Made by a program: the position numbers and the translations under genes
NCBI RefSeq assembly: GCF_050717515.1
Contig: NZ_JBOITL010000028.1
Location: 62,001-126,000 of the forward strand
Length of the DNA stretch: 64,000 bases
From: Clostridium_AD sp050717515
Lineage (GTDB): Bacteria; Bacillota; Clostridia; Clostridiales; Clostridiaceae
Direction of reading: 5' to 3'
Notes under the pieces: generated by a model
What the model was told of the DNA's origin: nothing
The model's input: only the letters and a program-made list of their open reading frames with translations
Databases searched by the model: none
Shown: piece after piece, positions 25,862 through 34,195 of the stretch
Position numbering within the stretch: position 1 is the first letter of the stretch
How the letters are laid out: each line of letters starts with the position of its first letter

Positions 25862-26512
25862 CTATTTTCCATCTATCTTGCTAAGGCCGTGTAAAATAAA
25901 GTTAACCATAAAAGCGACTAAGAGTAATATAACTCCAATTGTTATGGCTTTATTAAAATTACCCTGACCTGTTTCCAGTGCTATATATGTAGTCATTACC
26001 CTTGTCTCACCTTTTATATTTCCTCCTACCATCATCACTGCTCCGACTTCCGAAATTGCACGTCCAAAACCAGCCGCAGCCACAGATAAAAGTTGAACTT
26101 TACACTCTTTTATAATTAAAATTAAAGTATCTCTTTTTCCCGCACCTAGAGCAATACAATTCTTTTTAATTATTCTTCCACGGTTTCCTATTGCTGAAAC
26201 CGTAAGCCCAAATACTATAGGAAATACCAGAAGGCTCTGAGCTATAATCATTGCAGTGGGAGTAAATAATAATCCAAGTTCCCCTAGAGGTCCCTTCCTT
26301 GAAAGTATCAGATAAACAACTAGTCCCATTAGAACTGGCGGAACACTCATAAGTGTTTCGGCGAGTCTTACAATATATTTTTTCAACCTAAAATCTTTTA
26401 GTGCAATAGGTATTGCCAGTATCATACCTAGAAGTGAAGCTATTATTGTTGATGTAACTGAAATAAACAAGGATAAAAAAACTACTCCAAAAACTTCTCC
26501 ATAAAAACTCAT
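25862..26512 (-). CDS. tupB: Tungstate ABC transporter permease
   Basis: A 216-residue membrane protein with about five hydrophobic helices and the cytoplasmic EAA-like loop (CIALGAGKRDTLILIIKECK). AISEVGAVMMVGGNIKGETR is the segment typical of TupB. It lies 8 bp after tupA. Confidence 0.92.
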   Translation of the reverse strand: MSFYGEVFGVVFLSLFISVTSTIIASLLGMILAIPIALKDFRLKKYIVRLAETLMSVPPVLMGLVVYLILSRKGPLGELGLLFTPTAMIIAQSLLVFPIVFGLTVSAIGNRGRIIKKNCIALGAGKRDTLILIIKECKVQLLSVAAAGFGRAISEVGAVMMVGGNIKGETRVMTTYIALETGQGNFNKAITIGVILLLVAFMVNFILHGLSKIDGK

Positions 26513-26520
26513 TTAATCAC

Positions 26521-27381
26521 CTATTTTTTTGCATTAGTTCTAATTGCATTAGGTATAAATAAAGCCTGACCATATTTATCCTTACCATATTCGCCTATTA
26601 ATTTTTGCCCTTTACTAGAAATCATCCATTCAATAAATTCATTTGCTTCCTCAGTTTTAATTTTGTTCTTTTTTGAGTCTAATCTTATAAATGCGTACTG
26701 ATTTAAAAACTGACTTCCCTTTTCGGTAACAATTTTAAGTTCTAGCTTATCCTTCATAGATAAATATGTAGCCCTATCTGTTAATGTATAAGCTTTTTTC
26801 TCGTCTGCCATCTGAATTACTGCTCCCATTCCTTTTCCTGCTGATACATACCAAGATCCAGTAGGTTTTATCCCTGCTGATTTCCATATACTAAGTTCCT
26901 TTGTATTAGTACCTGACTTGTCGCCTCTTGATATAAATGTAGCCTTACTGCTACTAATTAGCTTAAAAGATTGGACTGCGTCACTTGGTGTTTTCTCCAC
27001 AAGTTTTGCAGGGTCATCTTTTGGTCCCACTATTATAAAGTCATTATACATAACCTCAAGTCTTTCTGTTCCATATCCATCTTTAACAAACTGAAGTTCC
27101 TGCGCCTTTGCATGTACAAGTAGTCCATCCGCATCTCCACGCTTTGCAACCTCTAGTGCTTCTCCTGTTCCTTTAGCCAGCACCTTAACTTTAATCCCTG
27201 TATCTTTCTCAAATAATGGCAGCAAATAATCTAGAAGCCCCGAGTCCTGCGTGCTTGTTGTTGTTGCAAGTACCATAGACCTCTCCTTACTCGAACATGC
27301 AGTTATAGTAAAAACTATAACAATGCAAAGTGATATTACTAATAACCCATTGAAACCAGCTTTACTTCTTAATTTTGACAT
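26521..27381 (-). CDS. tupA: Tungstate-binding lipoprotein TupA
   Basis: Captures tungstate outside the cell. After a signal peptide and lipobox (TITACSS; lipidated Cys29) comes the oxyanion-binding motif TTTSTQDSGLLDYLLPLFE that marks TupA rather than ModA. Later it has GDADGLLVHAK and FISRGDKSGTNTKE. The ATG at 27381 has GAGAGGAG 8 nt upstream and gives a proper signal peptide; an in-frame start at 27426 would add 15 unlikely residues. Length 286. Confidence 0.94.
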   Translation of the reverse strand: MSKLRSKAGFNGLLVISLCIVIVFTITACSSKERSMVLATTTSTQDSGLLDYLLPLFEKDTGIKVKVLAKGTGEALEVAKRGDADGLLVHAKAQELQFVKDGYGTERLEVMYNDFIIVGPKDDPAKLVEKTPSDAVQSFKLISSSKATFISRGDKSGTNTKELSIWKSAGIKPTGSWYVSAGKGMGAVIQMADEKKAYTLTDRATYLSMKDKLELKIVTEKGSQFLNQYAFIRLDSKKNKIKTEEANEFIEWMISSKGQKLIGEYGKDKYGQALFIPNAIRTNAKK

Positions 27382-27432
27382 AAAAAAAACTCCTCTCATA
27401 TTTAAACATATAAAAAGGAATGACAATTAAGC

Positions 27433-27526
27433 ATCCCCCTTTTCAAACGGAAGGCTAAATCGTTTCCAATTTAACCCTAGCGGTCATAATTCCATAGCAC
27501 ACCTTAGGACATATGACTCGGAGAAT
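27433..27526 (-). ncRNA. Moco/Tuco riboswitch-like leader before tupA
   Basis: The minus-strand transcript can form a closing stem (ATTCTCC with GGGGGAT), a stem GTCATA/TATGAC and a hairpin GGTTAAAT/ATTTAGCC with the loop TGGAAACG, plus the conserved-looking CTCCGAG and GCCTTCCG blocks. This layout, with its GGAAAC loop, matches my memory of the Moco RNA motif, and the genes downstream are tungstate uptake and pterin synthesis. It sits about 50 nt before the tupA ribosome site, so control could be translational or by termination. Assignment from memory and context. Confidence 0.72.
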
Positions 27527-27652
27527 AAATGATATAAATGAACAATTACTAATTCATAATAATAAAAATCAGTAAGACTTACTCCTATAAACAATATACC
27601 ACAAACTCCTAGGAATAAAAAGTTTCCATGAGAAAAATGCCCTTATTAGAGA

Positions 27653-27725
27653 AGTGGCACCCACGTGGCAAGTGGCAAGTTAATAAGGCAAGTGCCTCCC
27701 ACATGGCAAGTGGTAAAGTTAATAA
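27653..27725 (+). repeat. Intergenic GTGCCACCCACGTGG repeat, tandem pair
   Basis: Two units about 38 bp apart share AGTG(G/C)C(A/T)CCCAC(G/A)TGGCAAGTGG and end GTTAATAA. They belong to a dispersed family also found at 28366, 29360, 29968, 36499 and 48727. The rest of the 27541-27836 gap holds no gene. Confidence 0.8.
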
Positions 27726-27797
27726 ATGACATATTGACTAGCGACATAGTTCATTTACCTATAATGAATCAGGATAACTTGGGAATGCTATTTATAA

Positions 27798-27829
27798 AAA
27801 AAAGAACTCCATTATCGGAATTCTTTTTT
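27798..27829 (-). terminator. Intrinsic terminator of the 104-residue gene
   Basis: Stem AAAAAGAA(C)TCC/GGA(A)TTCTTTTT around the loop ATTATC. On the minus strand the stem ends in a run of eight T residues. It could work on both strands. Confidence 0.85.
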
Positions 27830-27836
27830 GACCTTG

Positions 27837-28151
27837 TCATATGATTTTATTAGCCTCTTCTACTAATTTTATTCCTTCAGAATCTATGTGTATTTTATCC
27901 TCACAAACCTTCTTTACATTATTATTATATTTGATGCTATGACTTCCACCTTTTAAAAAGGCTTCTTTTTCTTCATATTTTATAAATCCTAACCTTTTTA
28001 GTTTTCCTAAATAAAAAGCAAATTCTTGTTTCTTGTCATTTGGGTCTTTCTCTTCTAATTTATAATTTTGAATTTCAAATGGCATTCCTGGCAACATATC
28101 AGCATCATAAATATCAATTATTATCTGATTTTCTAGTTTACTTAATTCCAT
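27837..28151 (-). CDS. Small YjcQ-like hypothetical protein
   Basis: A 104-residue soluble protein whose pattern (LENQIIIDIYDADML, FYLGKLKRLGFIKYEE, IHIDSEGIKLVEE) resembles small winged-helix proteins of the YjcQ type. The ATG at 28151 has AAGGGAGA 7 nt upstream; the frame extends upstream but through promoter-like AT-rich DNA. It is monocistronic. Family is a guess and function is unknown. Confidence 0.65.
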   Translation of the reverse strand: MELSKLENQIIIDIYDADMLPGMPFEIQNYKLEEKDPNDKKQEFAFYLGKLKRLGFIKYEEKEAFLKGGSHSIKYNNNVKKVCEDKIHIDSEGIKLVEEANKII

Positions 28152-28365
28152 ATGATAGTCTCCCTTTATAATATAATATAGTGTATAATATGTATATTCT
28201 ATACATATTTGTAAATTCCTTTTAATTTTGTACACTTTATTTGTTTATATTTATATTATAAGGTAATATTAGAAATTCAGTTGTTATTTTTCTTTTCATA
28301 GTTTGGAACACTGGATTGAATTTGAAATTCGAAATTTTATGTCTATACTATTATTCTATTAAAAT

Positions 28366-28387
28366 AGGTGCCACATGAGTGGCACCT
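28366..28387. repeat. Perfect palindrome of the GTGCCAC repeat family
   Basis: AGGTGCCAC-ATGA-GTGGCACCT, a 9-bp perfect hairpin 10 bp after the yidC stop. On the minus strand it is followed by ATTTTAATAG, so it may serve as the yidC terminator. Confidence 0.75.
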
Positions 28388-28397
28388 TGTAATGTTG

Positions 28398-29042
28398 TTA
28401 CTTTTCAGTTTTTAAATTTCGCACATACATTCTAAAAACAAGCTCTTCTAAGAAGTTAAACAAACTTGTGGTTATTAAATATATACCCACTGCAATTGGA
28501 GCTGCTTTAGCAACAAATAAACCAACTACTGCCATTACTATAATATTACTTTTACTAATTGTAGCCTGGCCTTCAATTTTTAATAAAGTTACATATGAAA
28601 GCAAGCTTGGAGTTAATGATACAATTACATATATTAGTGGAACAATAAAATAACTGTCAGATACCTTAATACTAGACACCCAAGGTATAAGATATGTTCC
28701 CACATCTACAGGAATTTTATTAAATACACTCCACATAGTCATTAATATAGGCAATTGGAGCAACGTTACTAAGCAACCCATCATACTTTTTGCACTTTCA
28801 GTAGATTGTTTTTTAACTGCTTCTTCAAGTTTTTCTTTATTATCTTTATATTTTTCCTTAATTTCTTTCATTCTTATAGCGAACCTTTGTTGCTGTTGCA
28901 TAGATTTCTTTTGTTTAAAAGACATTGGTGAAAGTACTAATCTCACCACTACTGTAAGTAAAACTATTGCTAGTCCCCAATCCCCAGTAAAATTAAAAAT
29001 TGAATTTAATAAACCGCTTAAAAAATTAAAAATGATGTTCAT
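28398..29042 (-). CDS. yidC: YidC/Oxa1-family membrane insertase (short paralogue)
   Basis: Five hydrophobic segments with the YidC core: a WGLAIVLLTVVVRLVLSPMS first helix with the conserved hydrophilic-groove arginine, the basic cytoplasmic loop (FKQKKSMQQQQRFAIRMKEI) and LQLPILMTMWSVF. Inserts membrane proteins. At 214 residues it is short, lacks an obvious lipobox, and is not beside rnpA/rpmH as the housekeeping copy usually is. AGGAGG precedes the ATG. Confidence 0.92.
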   Translation of the reverse strand: MNIIFNFLSGLLNSIFNFTGDWGLAIVLLTVVVRLVLSPMSFKQKKSMQQQQRFAIRMKEIKEKYKDNKEKLEEAVKKQSTESAKSMMGCLVTLLQLPILMTMWSVFNKIPVDVGTYLIPWVSSIKVSDSYFIVPLIYVIVSLTPSLLSYVTLLKIEGQATISKSNIIVMAVVGLFVAKAAPIAVGIYLITTSLFNFLEELVFRMYVRNLKTEK

Positions 29043-29068
29043 TTTTATCCTCCTTAGAATAATTTTGG

Positions 29069-29314
29069 CTAAAACATCATTTCCATTTTAAAACGCTCTA
29101 AATATATCCATATACCATATTTTTCATATATTATGTAATCTTCAGGAAGTATTTTCTTTATAAATCCAAGCCATTGAATCAAAATATTTTTTATAATATT
29201 TTCTTCAACTTTATGCTTAAGATTTTTATAGGTGTATACAGTATAAGAGAATATGCTAGTAAAACATATTACTAAAAACATTAACTGAATTAAATTTATT
29301 AAGTTATAATTCAA
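29069..29314 (-). CDS. Small single-span membrane protein upstream of yidC
   Basis: Eighty-one residues starting with TTG, with GGGGGG upstream. One N-terminal hydrophobic helix (LIQLMFLVICFTSIFSYTVY) is followed by a charged tail. It lies 26 bp before yidC on the same strand and is likely co-transcribed. It could be a YidC substrate or partner. Unknown family; moderate confidence that it is a gene. Confidence 0.55.
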   Translation of the reverse strand: MNYNLINLIQLMFLVICFTSIFSYTVYTYKNLKHKVEENIIKNILIQWLGFIKKILPEDYIIYEKYGIWIYLERFKMEMMF

Positions 29315-29359
29315 CCTATACGCCCCCCACCTATTATTTTAAAACATTGTATCACAATT

Positions 29360-29387
29360 GCCATCCAGGTTGCAAGTGGCAAGTTTA
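29360..29387 (+). repeat. Diverged copy of the GTGCCAC intergenic repeat
   Basis: GCCATCCAGGTTGCAAGTGG then CAAGTTTA keeps the spacing of GCCACCCACGTGGCAAGTGGCAAGTTAA with a few substitutions. It lies between the GNAT gene and the small membrane-protein gene. Confidence 0.6.
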
Positions 29388-29428
29388 CCAGTTATTCCTT
29401 TGACTCTACCTTCTTTTGCTGGAACATT

Positions 29429-29869
29429 CTATATTTTTAATACCATTAAAAATTCTCCATTAATATCTAATTCTCCATTAAATCTAAAATTAAATTCTTC
29501 ATATAATTTTTGCGCCTTATCATTATCTTTTAAAATACTCAAATAAATTTCATCACATTTATACTCCGCTATAATGTGATTTATTAATAGCTTAAGTGCA
29601 AGCTTACCGTAACCTTTCCCTTGATGATTTCTATCAATCATAAGTCTATCAAGCCATACACGTTTTTCACAATGAAAATACCCATACATTGCAAATCCAA
29701 TAATATCATCATTGTTGTATATAGCCACTGGCCTCCACTGCTCTCCTGTTTTCGATTCTTCTAAAGAAATTTTATTACTTTCAATAAAGTTTTTCTGACT
29801 TTCTTCTACTGATAGTAATATTACCTTTTTGTAATTTTCACTTGTTACTTTTTCAAAATATACATTCAT
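29429..29869 (-). CDS. GNAT-family N-acetyltransferase (polyamine acetyltransferase-like)
   Basis: A 146-residue GNAT fold with the acetyl-CoA pyrophosphate-binding loop RNHQGKGYGKLALK and the late Asn-Tyr-type motif DNDKAQKLYEEFNF. The N-terminus (YFEKVTSENYKKVILLSVEE) and GFAMYGYF resemble spermine/spermidine acetyltransferases of the BltD/PaiA type. Substrate is uncertain. Monocistronic, flanked by two copies of the intergenic repeat. Confidence 0.88.
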   Translation of the reverse strand: MNVYFEKVTSENYKKVILLSVEESQKNFIESNKISLEESKTGEQWRPVAIYNNDDIIGFAMYGYFHCEKRVWLDRLMIDRNHQGKGYGKLALKLLINHIIAEYKCDEIYLSILKDNDKAQKLYEEFNFRFNGELDINGEFLMVLKI

Positions 29870-29967
29870 ACATTATTCCCTCCAGGATTTCAGACAAAGC
29901 CTTGTGAATTACTTACCACCTACTTCAGTCTTCACCCATATAGTCAACTTAATAGAGTATACACCTA

Positions 29968-30003
29968 GTGCCACCCACGTGACAAGTGGCACGTGGGTGG
30001 CAC
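29968..30003. repeat. Long palindromic copy of the GTGCCAC intergenic repeat
   Basis: GTGCCACCCACGTG (29968-29981) and its exact complement CACGTGGGTGGCAC (29990-30003) flank an 8-nt loop, a 14-bp perfect stem. It is 7 bp past the stop of the antiporter gene and could end its transcript. Confidence 0.85.
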
Positions 30004-30010
30004 GTTTATA

Positions 30011-31447
30011 TTAAAACGGTTTCAATGTTCCATTAAAAATTAGAATTAGAGAAATTACCGCTAGTATTACTAATATAGCAAATATTACTTTATCTTTACT
30101 ATTATTAAGATACTTTTTGCCTTGTTCTTTTTTAGCTCTTATATATACAAAAGTTCCTGGAACATATAAAATTGCAGTGATGAGTAAATATGAGAACCCA
30201 CTGGCATACATAAGCCAAATCCCATAAACCGAAGCTAGTAAAGCAACAAATCTACTTAATATTAAAGACTTTTTATTATCCATTTCAAAGGTTTCTTTTC
30301 TTAAAGTAAGTTTTAAGAAATAAAGGGCACTAAGAAGGTAAGGCACCAAAATCATACTAGCTGATAAGGTGTAAAAAATTTGATAAGTGCTTGAATTGAA
30401 ATAAGTTACCACCAAGAAAATTTGAATAATTCCATTTGTTAATAATAAAGATGTAATTGGTGCTCCATTTTTGTTTTCTTTTGCAAATATTTTAGGGAAA
30501 ACTCCATTCTTAGCTGCTATAAATGGACACTCTGCAGCAATTATGGTATACCCAAGAGTAGCACCAGCAAGTGAAAGAATAACTCCTATATTTACAAGTA
30601 TTGCACCCCACTTACCTACTACAGATTCAAGGATAAAGGCCATAGGTGGATTCCCAAGTTTAGCAAGTTCCGCTCTTGGCATTACACCCATACTCAATAA
30701 GGAAACCATGATATAGATAGCTAAAACACATAAAAATGCAGTCATTGTTGCTTTTCCAACATCTTTAGACCTCTTAGCTCTTCCTGATATTACTACTGCT
30801 CCTTCAATTCCTATAAAAGACCAAACAGTAGTTACCATAGTAGCTTTAATCTGATCTACAAAAGCAATGCCACCTTGTTCACCCCAAAAATTATTTGTAA
30901 ATATGCTAAAATCAAAAGCTCTTATAAATATTACTGCTAATATAAATACAAAAATAGGCATGATTTTACTTATGGTTATTACAAGATTTACCCCCGCCGC
31001 TTCTTTAACTCCTCTTGATACTAAGTAAACCATGAACCAAATTATTAAAGATGCACAAATCATAGAAGGTATGTTATTCCCCTCTCCGAAAACAGGAAAA
31101 AAATAACCTATAGCCGCAAACATTAAGGAGGCATAGGATACGTTGGCAAGTAGTGCACTAATCCAATAACCCCACGCAGAGTTAAATCCTACATACTCTC
31201 CAAATCCTTCTTTTGCATAGGTGTATATACCACCTGTTAGCTCAGCTTTTCTTTTGTTTAGCTCAAAAAAACATCTACTTAATGCAAACATACCAATACC
31301 ACATATAATCCATCCCACAATTACAGCTGCTGTGTTAGCACCATTGGCAGCCATATCTCCTGCCATGCTGAATACTCCACCACCAATAGTTGCCCCAATA
31401 GCAACGGCTGTAAGTCTAATATAATTTAAACCTTTAGGATTTTCCAT
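30011..31447 (-). CDS. arcD: APC-family amino-acid antiporter (arginine:ornithine type)
   Basis: A 478-residue protein with 12 hydrophobic spans and the APC signature AVAIGATIGGGVFSMAGDMA. The segments AELTGGIYTYAKEGFGEYVG and FIGIEGAVVISGRAKRSKDV are typical of ArcD/lysine-permease-like antiporters. It follows the DDAH-family gene by 21 bp, so arginine, methylated arginine or citrulline/ornithine exchange is likely. Exact substrate not set by sequence. Confidence 0.88.
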   Translation of the reverse strand: MENPKGLNYIRLTAVAIGATIGGGVFSMAGDMAANGANTAAVIVGWIICGIGMFALSRCFFELNKRKAELTGGIYTYAKEGFGEYVGFNSAWGYWISALLANVSYASLMFAAIGYFFPVFGEGNNIPSMICASLIIWFMVYLVSRGVKEAAGVNLVITISKIMPIFVFILAVIFIRAFDFSIFTNNFWGEQGGIAFVDQIKATMVTTVWSFIGIEGAVVISGRAKRSKDVGKATMTAFLCVLAIYIMVSLLSMGVMPRAELAKLGNPPMAFILESVVGKWGAILVNIGVILSLAGATLGYTIIAAECPFIAAKNGVFPKIFAKENKNGAPITSLLLTNGIIQIFLVVTYFNSSTYQIFYTLSASMILVPYLLSALYFLKLTLRKETFEMDNKKSLILSRFVALLASVYGIWLMYASGFSYLLITAILYVPGTFVYIRAKKEQGKKYLNNSKDKVIFAILVILAVISLILIFNGTLKPF

Positions 31448-31468
31448 TATTATATACTCCCCTCCACT

Positions 31469-32230
31469 TTAAAATCTTAGAGATAAACAGCTCAAACCAC
31501 CATCTAGTTTTCTAAACTCAGATGTATCAACTACATGTACAATGTAACCTAAATCTTCAATGGACTTTCTTGTATTTTCATAACCCTCTGGCACAATCAC
31601 ATGGCCGTTAACCCAAATACAATTTGCTGAATAACTTTCCATCTCATCTATGATAACTTTATTAAAGGAACTAAAAATTGGACTATAAGCAAACTCTCCT
31701 GCAACTAATAAATTGTTGTTTTCTAAGTAAGCAAGTCCAGTTTTTAAATGTAATACCTTTTCAAGTGGCACAATAGATCCACTTAGATCATACTTGTTTA
31801 GTATGTTAATCATTTGTTTTGCTCCGTCATAATTAGTTCTTGCAGATAATCCAATGTAAAAGTGATCTCCCACCATCATAATGTCACCAGCCTCTATAGT
31901 TCCTGGTGCTTCAATACTTTCTATGTTTACATAAAATTTTTCTAGAGTTTCTCTTAAACCTACTATCTCTCCTCTTCTTGAAATGGCACCTGGTCTTGTT
32001 ATAATGGCGCAGCTCTTTGTTAAAAGTGCCACATCTTCTATGAAACAAGAATCAGGATAACTTTCATCAGCCTCAAGCACTGTAACTTCTACTCCACATT
32101 TTTTTAATGTTTCAATGTAGGCTTCATGTTGCTGCACAGCTAACTTAAAATTAGGCTTGCCCAAATCAACACTAGAAAGACCAAGGATCATGCTTCTACA
32201 AGGTTTCTTAACTATTACATTCTTAAATAT
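31469..32230 (-). CDS. DDAH/arginine-deiminase-family amidinohydrolase with unusual start
   Basis: Hydrolyses (methyl)arginine-like guanidines to citrulline plus an amine. The catalytic elements are DSCFIEDVALL (substrate Asp/Glu), GTIEAGD, and the nucleophile in DGGLSCLSLRF at the C-terminus. The first ATG (32191) would drop the conserved first strand. The frame continues upstream as FKNVIVKKPCRSM, the normal family N-terminus, beginning at an ATA codon at 32228-32230 that sits 6 nt after a GGGGGGG site. Either ATA is the start or an ATG was lost. The antiporter gene follows. Confidence 0.88.
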   Translation of the reverse strand: MFKNVIVKKPCRSMILGLSSVDLGKPNFKLAVQQHEAYIETLKKCGVEVTVLEADESYPDSCFIEDVALLTKSCAIITRPGAISRRGEIVGLRETLEKFYVNIESIEAPGTIEAGDIMMVGDHFYIGLSARTNYDGAKQMINILNKYDLSGSIVPLEKVLHLKTGLAYLENNNLLVAGEFAYSPIFSSFNKVIIDEMESYSANCIWVNGHVIVPEGYENTRKSIEDLGYIVHVVDTSEFRKLDGGLSCLSLRF

Positions 32231-32453
32231 TTTTATCCCCCCCTTCTTATCTTTTAATATAAATATATTCTATGATTTTTTAATTTATTCAATATAAAGA
32301 TATATAAAGTCACTAAAGCTGTTGTCCTTGGTTTTAAAAGGATTTTTTACATAAATGGAGAATTAACTATTAATGGATAATTATAAATATTTATACTAAT
32401 ATTTGAAAATAACCAAGTGTTTAATTTATTTACATAGGGAAGGAGAATAATTT

Positions 32454-33578
32454 ATGAAACAACTATGCGTCATTTCAGACATACACTCAAATTTCACAGC
32501 ATTAAACATATTTTTAGAATATATAGAAAAAATTTATGATATTGAGTATATATTAAATCTCGGAGATTTTCTTGAGGATTATATTAAAGATGGTGATGAT
32601 GTATGTGGAGTTTTTGATACGGTAATTTATGATAAGAAATTTATAAATATAATAGGAAATACAGAATTCAACTTAATATATAAAGATTTAGGAGATGGCT
32701 TGAATTATGAAGGCGATAAACTGCATGAAGTGCAGATACAGGAACTATTAGGACAAGAAAGAATAAAAGATTTAAGAAAAGTCCCTTTATCAAAGTCTGT
32801 TGAACTATATGGAAAGAAATTCTTTTTGGCCCATGCAGATAACGAATATGGTACTTACAACTTAATTGATTTAGTCCAAGTTATTAGGCAGTATTCCTTA
32901 GATGAATTTTCAGAACAAGATAAGATATTAAATATAAATGAACATGACTACATATTAGTTGCTGATAATCATATACAACAAATGCAGCAAAGTGCACATT
33001 ATACATTTATAAAGCCAGGAGCAATAGGTGCTTTTGATCAAGATTATACTATCAGATTTGCAATCATTGAAATTGATGAAAATGAGGAGAATGTTAATTT
33101 TAAAAATTTAAAACATGATGTATCTAAAGTATATGCTGGAAAAGATTTTTTTTGGGTTTCCATATCTAATATATATGATACCAATGTAATTCCTATGAAC
33201 TTTTCATTTTGGAAACCTGTGATGGAGCACTTCGTAAAAACAAATAAATATATTGAGTTTGGATGTTGGAAAACAGATGCAAAGATAATTGAAGAACTTT
33301 CATGTAATTTAAAAAACTTCGAAAAAGAAATAATGGAAAATCAAATATTTTTCAAAGGAGAAATAAATGAACAAGCTATAAAAATATTGCTTAATGATTA
33401 CTTGGAGGATGGTGCAATTAAATGGTTCGATGTAAATTTATATGATGAAGAAAACAAAATGCAATTTACATCAAGTCACTATGGAAAAGAAACATATATA
33501 ATGGAAGCAACAGTAGAAGAAGTAGGTCTTATCAAAGCTTCAATTAATGAAAAAAGAGTATGTATGAGAATTAGTTAG
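32454..33578 (+). CDS. Calcineurin-like metallophosphoesterase
   Basis: The N-terminal ~200 residues carry the metallophosphoesterase metal motifs CVISDIHSNFTALN, LNLGDFLED, IIGNTEF, FLAHADNE and VADNHIQ. The GN(H/T)E position is GNTE, a slight variant. The C-terminal ~160 residues are a charged extension I do not recognise. It is monocistronic, divergent from the DDAH gene, with AAGGAGAATAATTT before the ATG. Substrate is unknown. Confidence 0.9.
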   Translation: MKQLCVISDIHSNFTALNIFLEYIEKIYDIEYILNLGDFLEDYIKDGDDVCGVFDTVIYDKKFINIIGNTEFNLIYKDLGDGLNYEGDKLHEVQIQELLGQERIKDLRKVPLSKSVELYGKKFFLAHADNEYGTYNLIDLVQVIRQYSLDEFSEQDKILNINEHDYILVADNHIQQMQQSAHYTFIKPGAIGAFDQDYTIRFAIIEIDENEENVNFKNLKHDVSKVYAGKDFFWVSISNIYDTNVIPMNFSFWKPVMEHFVKTNKYIEFGCWKTDAKIIEELSCNLKNFEKEIMENQIFFKGEINEQAIKILLNDYLEDGAIKWFDVNLYDEENKMQFTSSHYGKETYIMEATVEEVGLIKASINEKRVCMRIS

Positions 33579-33613
33579 AATAATAACATGATTAGATATA
33601 TTTTCATACACAT

Positions 33614-33642
33614 AAAAAAGCGACTTCTAAGCCGCTTTTTTT
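33614..33642. terminator. Bidirectional intrinsic terminator between convergent genes
   Basis: AAAAAAGCG and CGCTTTTTT arms flank a loop containing the stop codon of the membrane ferredoxin gene. It serves both converging transcripts. Confidence 0.85.
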
Positions 33643-34097
33643 GATTTTGATATAAGCTCAGTAACATATCCCATAGGACATACTTGACACCAACTTCTTG
33701 GCTTAAAAACAACTCCCATTATAGCTCCTAGCGCTAATGATGCTGTCATAAATCTAAATAAGGCAAAACCTATTCTATATATATTAGGGCCTGCATGATA
33801 CATTGAAAAACTAAATAAAGTTATCATTATAGTCAATAACACTTTTTTACCATGTTTTCTAATTGCTACTGGAAGAGTATTATTGAAACTAATTTCTTTT
33901 AAGAATTTTTGTAATATAGAACCTCTAGGACAATAATGTGAACAATGAATTTTACCTCTTCCTTTTAAAGCATGATACATCGGCATAGTCATGCATAAAA
34001 TTCCAAATAATCCAAACCTAATATCCAATATTGAAAGTAAAATAAATGAAACCATTATAATCCATGACCAATTTTGATGTGATTTTTTCTTTGCCAT
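33627..34097 (-). CDS. Membrane 4Fe-4S protein (NapH/RnfC-like, truncated form)
   Basis: A 156-residue protein with four hydrophobic segments and two short cysteine motifs, CSHYCPRG and CQVCPMGY, in the CxxxCP/CxxCP arrangement of NapH/CcoG-like membrane iron-sulfur proteins. Likely a membrane electron carrier. The promoter region carries a pair of operator-like palindromes, so expression is probably metal- or redox-controlled. Confidence 0.82.
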   Translation of the reverse strand: MAKKKSHQNWSWIIMVSFILLSILDIRFGLFGILCMTMPMYHALKGRGKIHCSHYCPRGSILQKFLKEISFNNTLPVAIRKHGKKVLLTIMITLFSFSMYHAGPNIYRIGFALFRFMTASLALGAIMGVVFKPRSWCQVCPMGYVTELISKSKKAA

Positions 34098-34100
34098 AAA

Positions 34101-34150
34101 TACCTCCCGGGAGTATAATTAATTCTACTTTATTATACCTACCAGGGGTA
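34101..34150 (-). promoter_or_regulatory. Paired 15-bp operator-like palindromes (CsoR-like)
   Basis: TACCTCCCGGGAGTA (34101-34115) and TACCTACCAGGGGTA (34136-34150) share TACCT.CC.GG.GTA and are 35 bp apart, with a TATAAT between them on the minus strand. The TACC/GGTA-edged, C/G-rich core resembles operators of CsoR/CstR-family repressors. No such repressor gene is in the window. Confidence 0.5.
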
Positions 34151-34195
34151 CATATGTCAACATGAAATTTATAACTTCTTCTACTTATTTTCCTG

